Shown here one piece after another: positions 63,627 to 64,000 of a DNA stretch of 64,000 nucleotides. Position numbers and translations under genes: made by a program. The stretch covers positions 45,788,001-45,852,000 of the forward strand of contig CM069873.1 of NCBI GenBank assembly GCA_036172665.1, given 5' to 3'. The stretch is from Prosopocoilus inquinatus. Taxonomy: Eukaryota; Arthropoda; Insecta; Coleoptera; Lucanidae. A model generated the notes under the pieces. The model saw only the letters and a list, made by a program, of their open reading frames with translations, ran no database searches and was not told the DNA's origin. The number at the start of each line of letters is the position of its first letter. Position 1 is the stretch's first letter.

Positions 63627-64000
63627 TGTATCTAATCGATCCTTACTCATCTATCATGTTATTTGACGTTTGGATGGACTCCAGTAACTCTGATGTGAGA
63701 TACAAAGTTTTCGAACGCAGCAGAAGCTGGAGATAGTTTCAAACGAAACAACACGCATTAGCGTTGTTCCTGTGATGTATCTAATCGATCCTTACTCATC
63801 TATCATGTTATTTGGCGTTTCGATGGACTCCAGTAACTCTGATGTGAGATACAAAGTTTTCGGACGCAGCAGAAGCTGGAAATAGTTTTGAACGAAACAA
63901 CACGTATTAGCGTTGTTCCTGTGATGTATCTAATCGATCCTTAGTTAGCTACTGTGTTATTTGACGTTTCGATGGACTCCAATAACTCTAATGTGAGATA

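Larger units (their letters stand above)
1..64000 (+). repeat. 149-bp satellite array, 430 complete monomers plus one partial
   Basis: The window is filled by head-to-tail copies of one monomer. Anchoring on TGTATCTAATCG gives starts at 1, 149, 298, 447 and so on to 63925. The total agrees with 430 x 149 minus a net 146 bases of indels. A typical monomer (A type) has 59 G+C in 149 bases, about 40%. Every copy I read has the same orientation, and no unique sequence interrupts the array. The first base is at a monomer start and the last is inside a monomer, so both flanks are unseen. Length near one nucleosome core, single orientation and higher-order structure fit eukaryotic centromeric or heterochromatic satellite; that role is inference. 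I do not recognise the family. Confidence 0.97.
61644..64000 (+). repeat. 17-monomer higher-order unit, copy 2, cut by the window edge
   Basis: Repeats 59158-61643 at offset 2,486, including the 150-bp monomer (62631), the 101-bp monomer (63526), GATGAGCTCC in Q and CTACTGTG in D. Differences are seen in the P at 63228 (AAACGCAAC, AGAAGC and GTATTAG). The window ends 76 bases into the D at 63925, so the array and probably this unit continue. Confidence 0.82.

Noticed and set aside
1..64000. CRISPR array
   Set aside because: The repeat unit is 149 bp and copies are adjacent; no unique spacers lie between them.
1..64000. Transposon, LTR or virus-derived tandem sequence
   Set aside because: No terminal repeats, target-site duplications, poly-A tails or long coding frames are visible; every base belongs to a monomer.
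1..64000. tRNA, rRNA or 5S gene cluster in tandem
   Set aside because: The monomer has no A-box and B-box pair that I can recognise, no cloverleaf and no rRNA-like conserved stretch. The only strong pairing is the 6-bp dyad.
1..64000. Tandem repeat domain within a giant protein gene
   Set aside because: 149 is not divisible by three, so no frame stays open from monomer to monomer, and type D has a stop in the best frame.
1..64000. Telomeric or simple microsatellite repeat
   Set aside because: No runs of TTAGG, TTAGGG or other short units; the TTAGGG in type B ends is a single occurrence within the monomer (GCATTAGGGTTG), not an array.

Overview
The whole 64,000-base window is one uninterrupted, head-to-tail tandem array of a single AT-rich satellite monomer of 149 bp. 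I anchored each monomer on TGTATCTAATCG (position 1 of the monomer) and walked the array. There are 430 complete monomers plus a 76-base partial monomer at the right edge. Of these, 416 are exactly 149 bp and 14 have other lengths (148, 147, 146, 160, 150 or 101 bp). No unique sequence, gene, RNA gene, transposon or CRISPR array is present, and neither edge of the array is inside the window. The sequence looks like eukaryotic centromeric, pericentromeric or other heterochromatic satellite DNA. The monomer is close to one nucleosome core in length, all copies share one orientation, and the array has higher-order repeat (HOR) structure. I do not recognise the family and cannot name the species. 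CpG is not depleted (8 per monomer against about 5.8 expected from its C and G counts), which argues against a heavily CpG-methylated germline such as a typical vertebrate.

I sorted the monomers by eye into about 18 recurring types, called A to R here (key in the feature list), plus hybrids. They are not arranged as one fixed HOR. They form a nested, irregular patchwork of reused cassettes: an 11-monomer cassette A-B-C-D-E-F-G-H-F-G-I (five times), a 14-monomer cassette A-B'-J-E-F-G-I-A-B''-J'-D-N-O-P, a Q-R-P-K-L-M-E-F-G cassette, and frequent F-G-I or F-G-H triplets.

Layout: 1-2979 is a 20-monomer block repeated at 6109-9087. 2980-6108 matches 21008-23689 except for a three-monomer K-L-M insertion at 5513-5959. 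12366-14749 is an 8-monomer unit in two copies. 18047-29373 and 29519-40845 form a nearly perfect 11.3-kb duplication with an offset of 11,472 bases. 37843-47077 is a 31-monomer unit in two copies. 45439-51098 is a 19-monomer unit in two copies. 51099-52886 is a 6-monomer unit in two copies. 53930-59466 holds a 21-monomer duplication. From about 59158 to the end is a 17-monomer, 2,486-bp unit that runs off the window.

The left 44.5 kb contains one kind of length change, a single T deletion inherited by four copies. Nearly all other indels lie in the right 19.5 kb, including a shared 48-bp deletion and a small inverted duplication that makes a hairpin. Short open frames exist but are by-products of these indels and do not look like genes. 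Letter assignments and copy comparisons were made by eye, not by alignment software.
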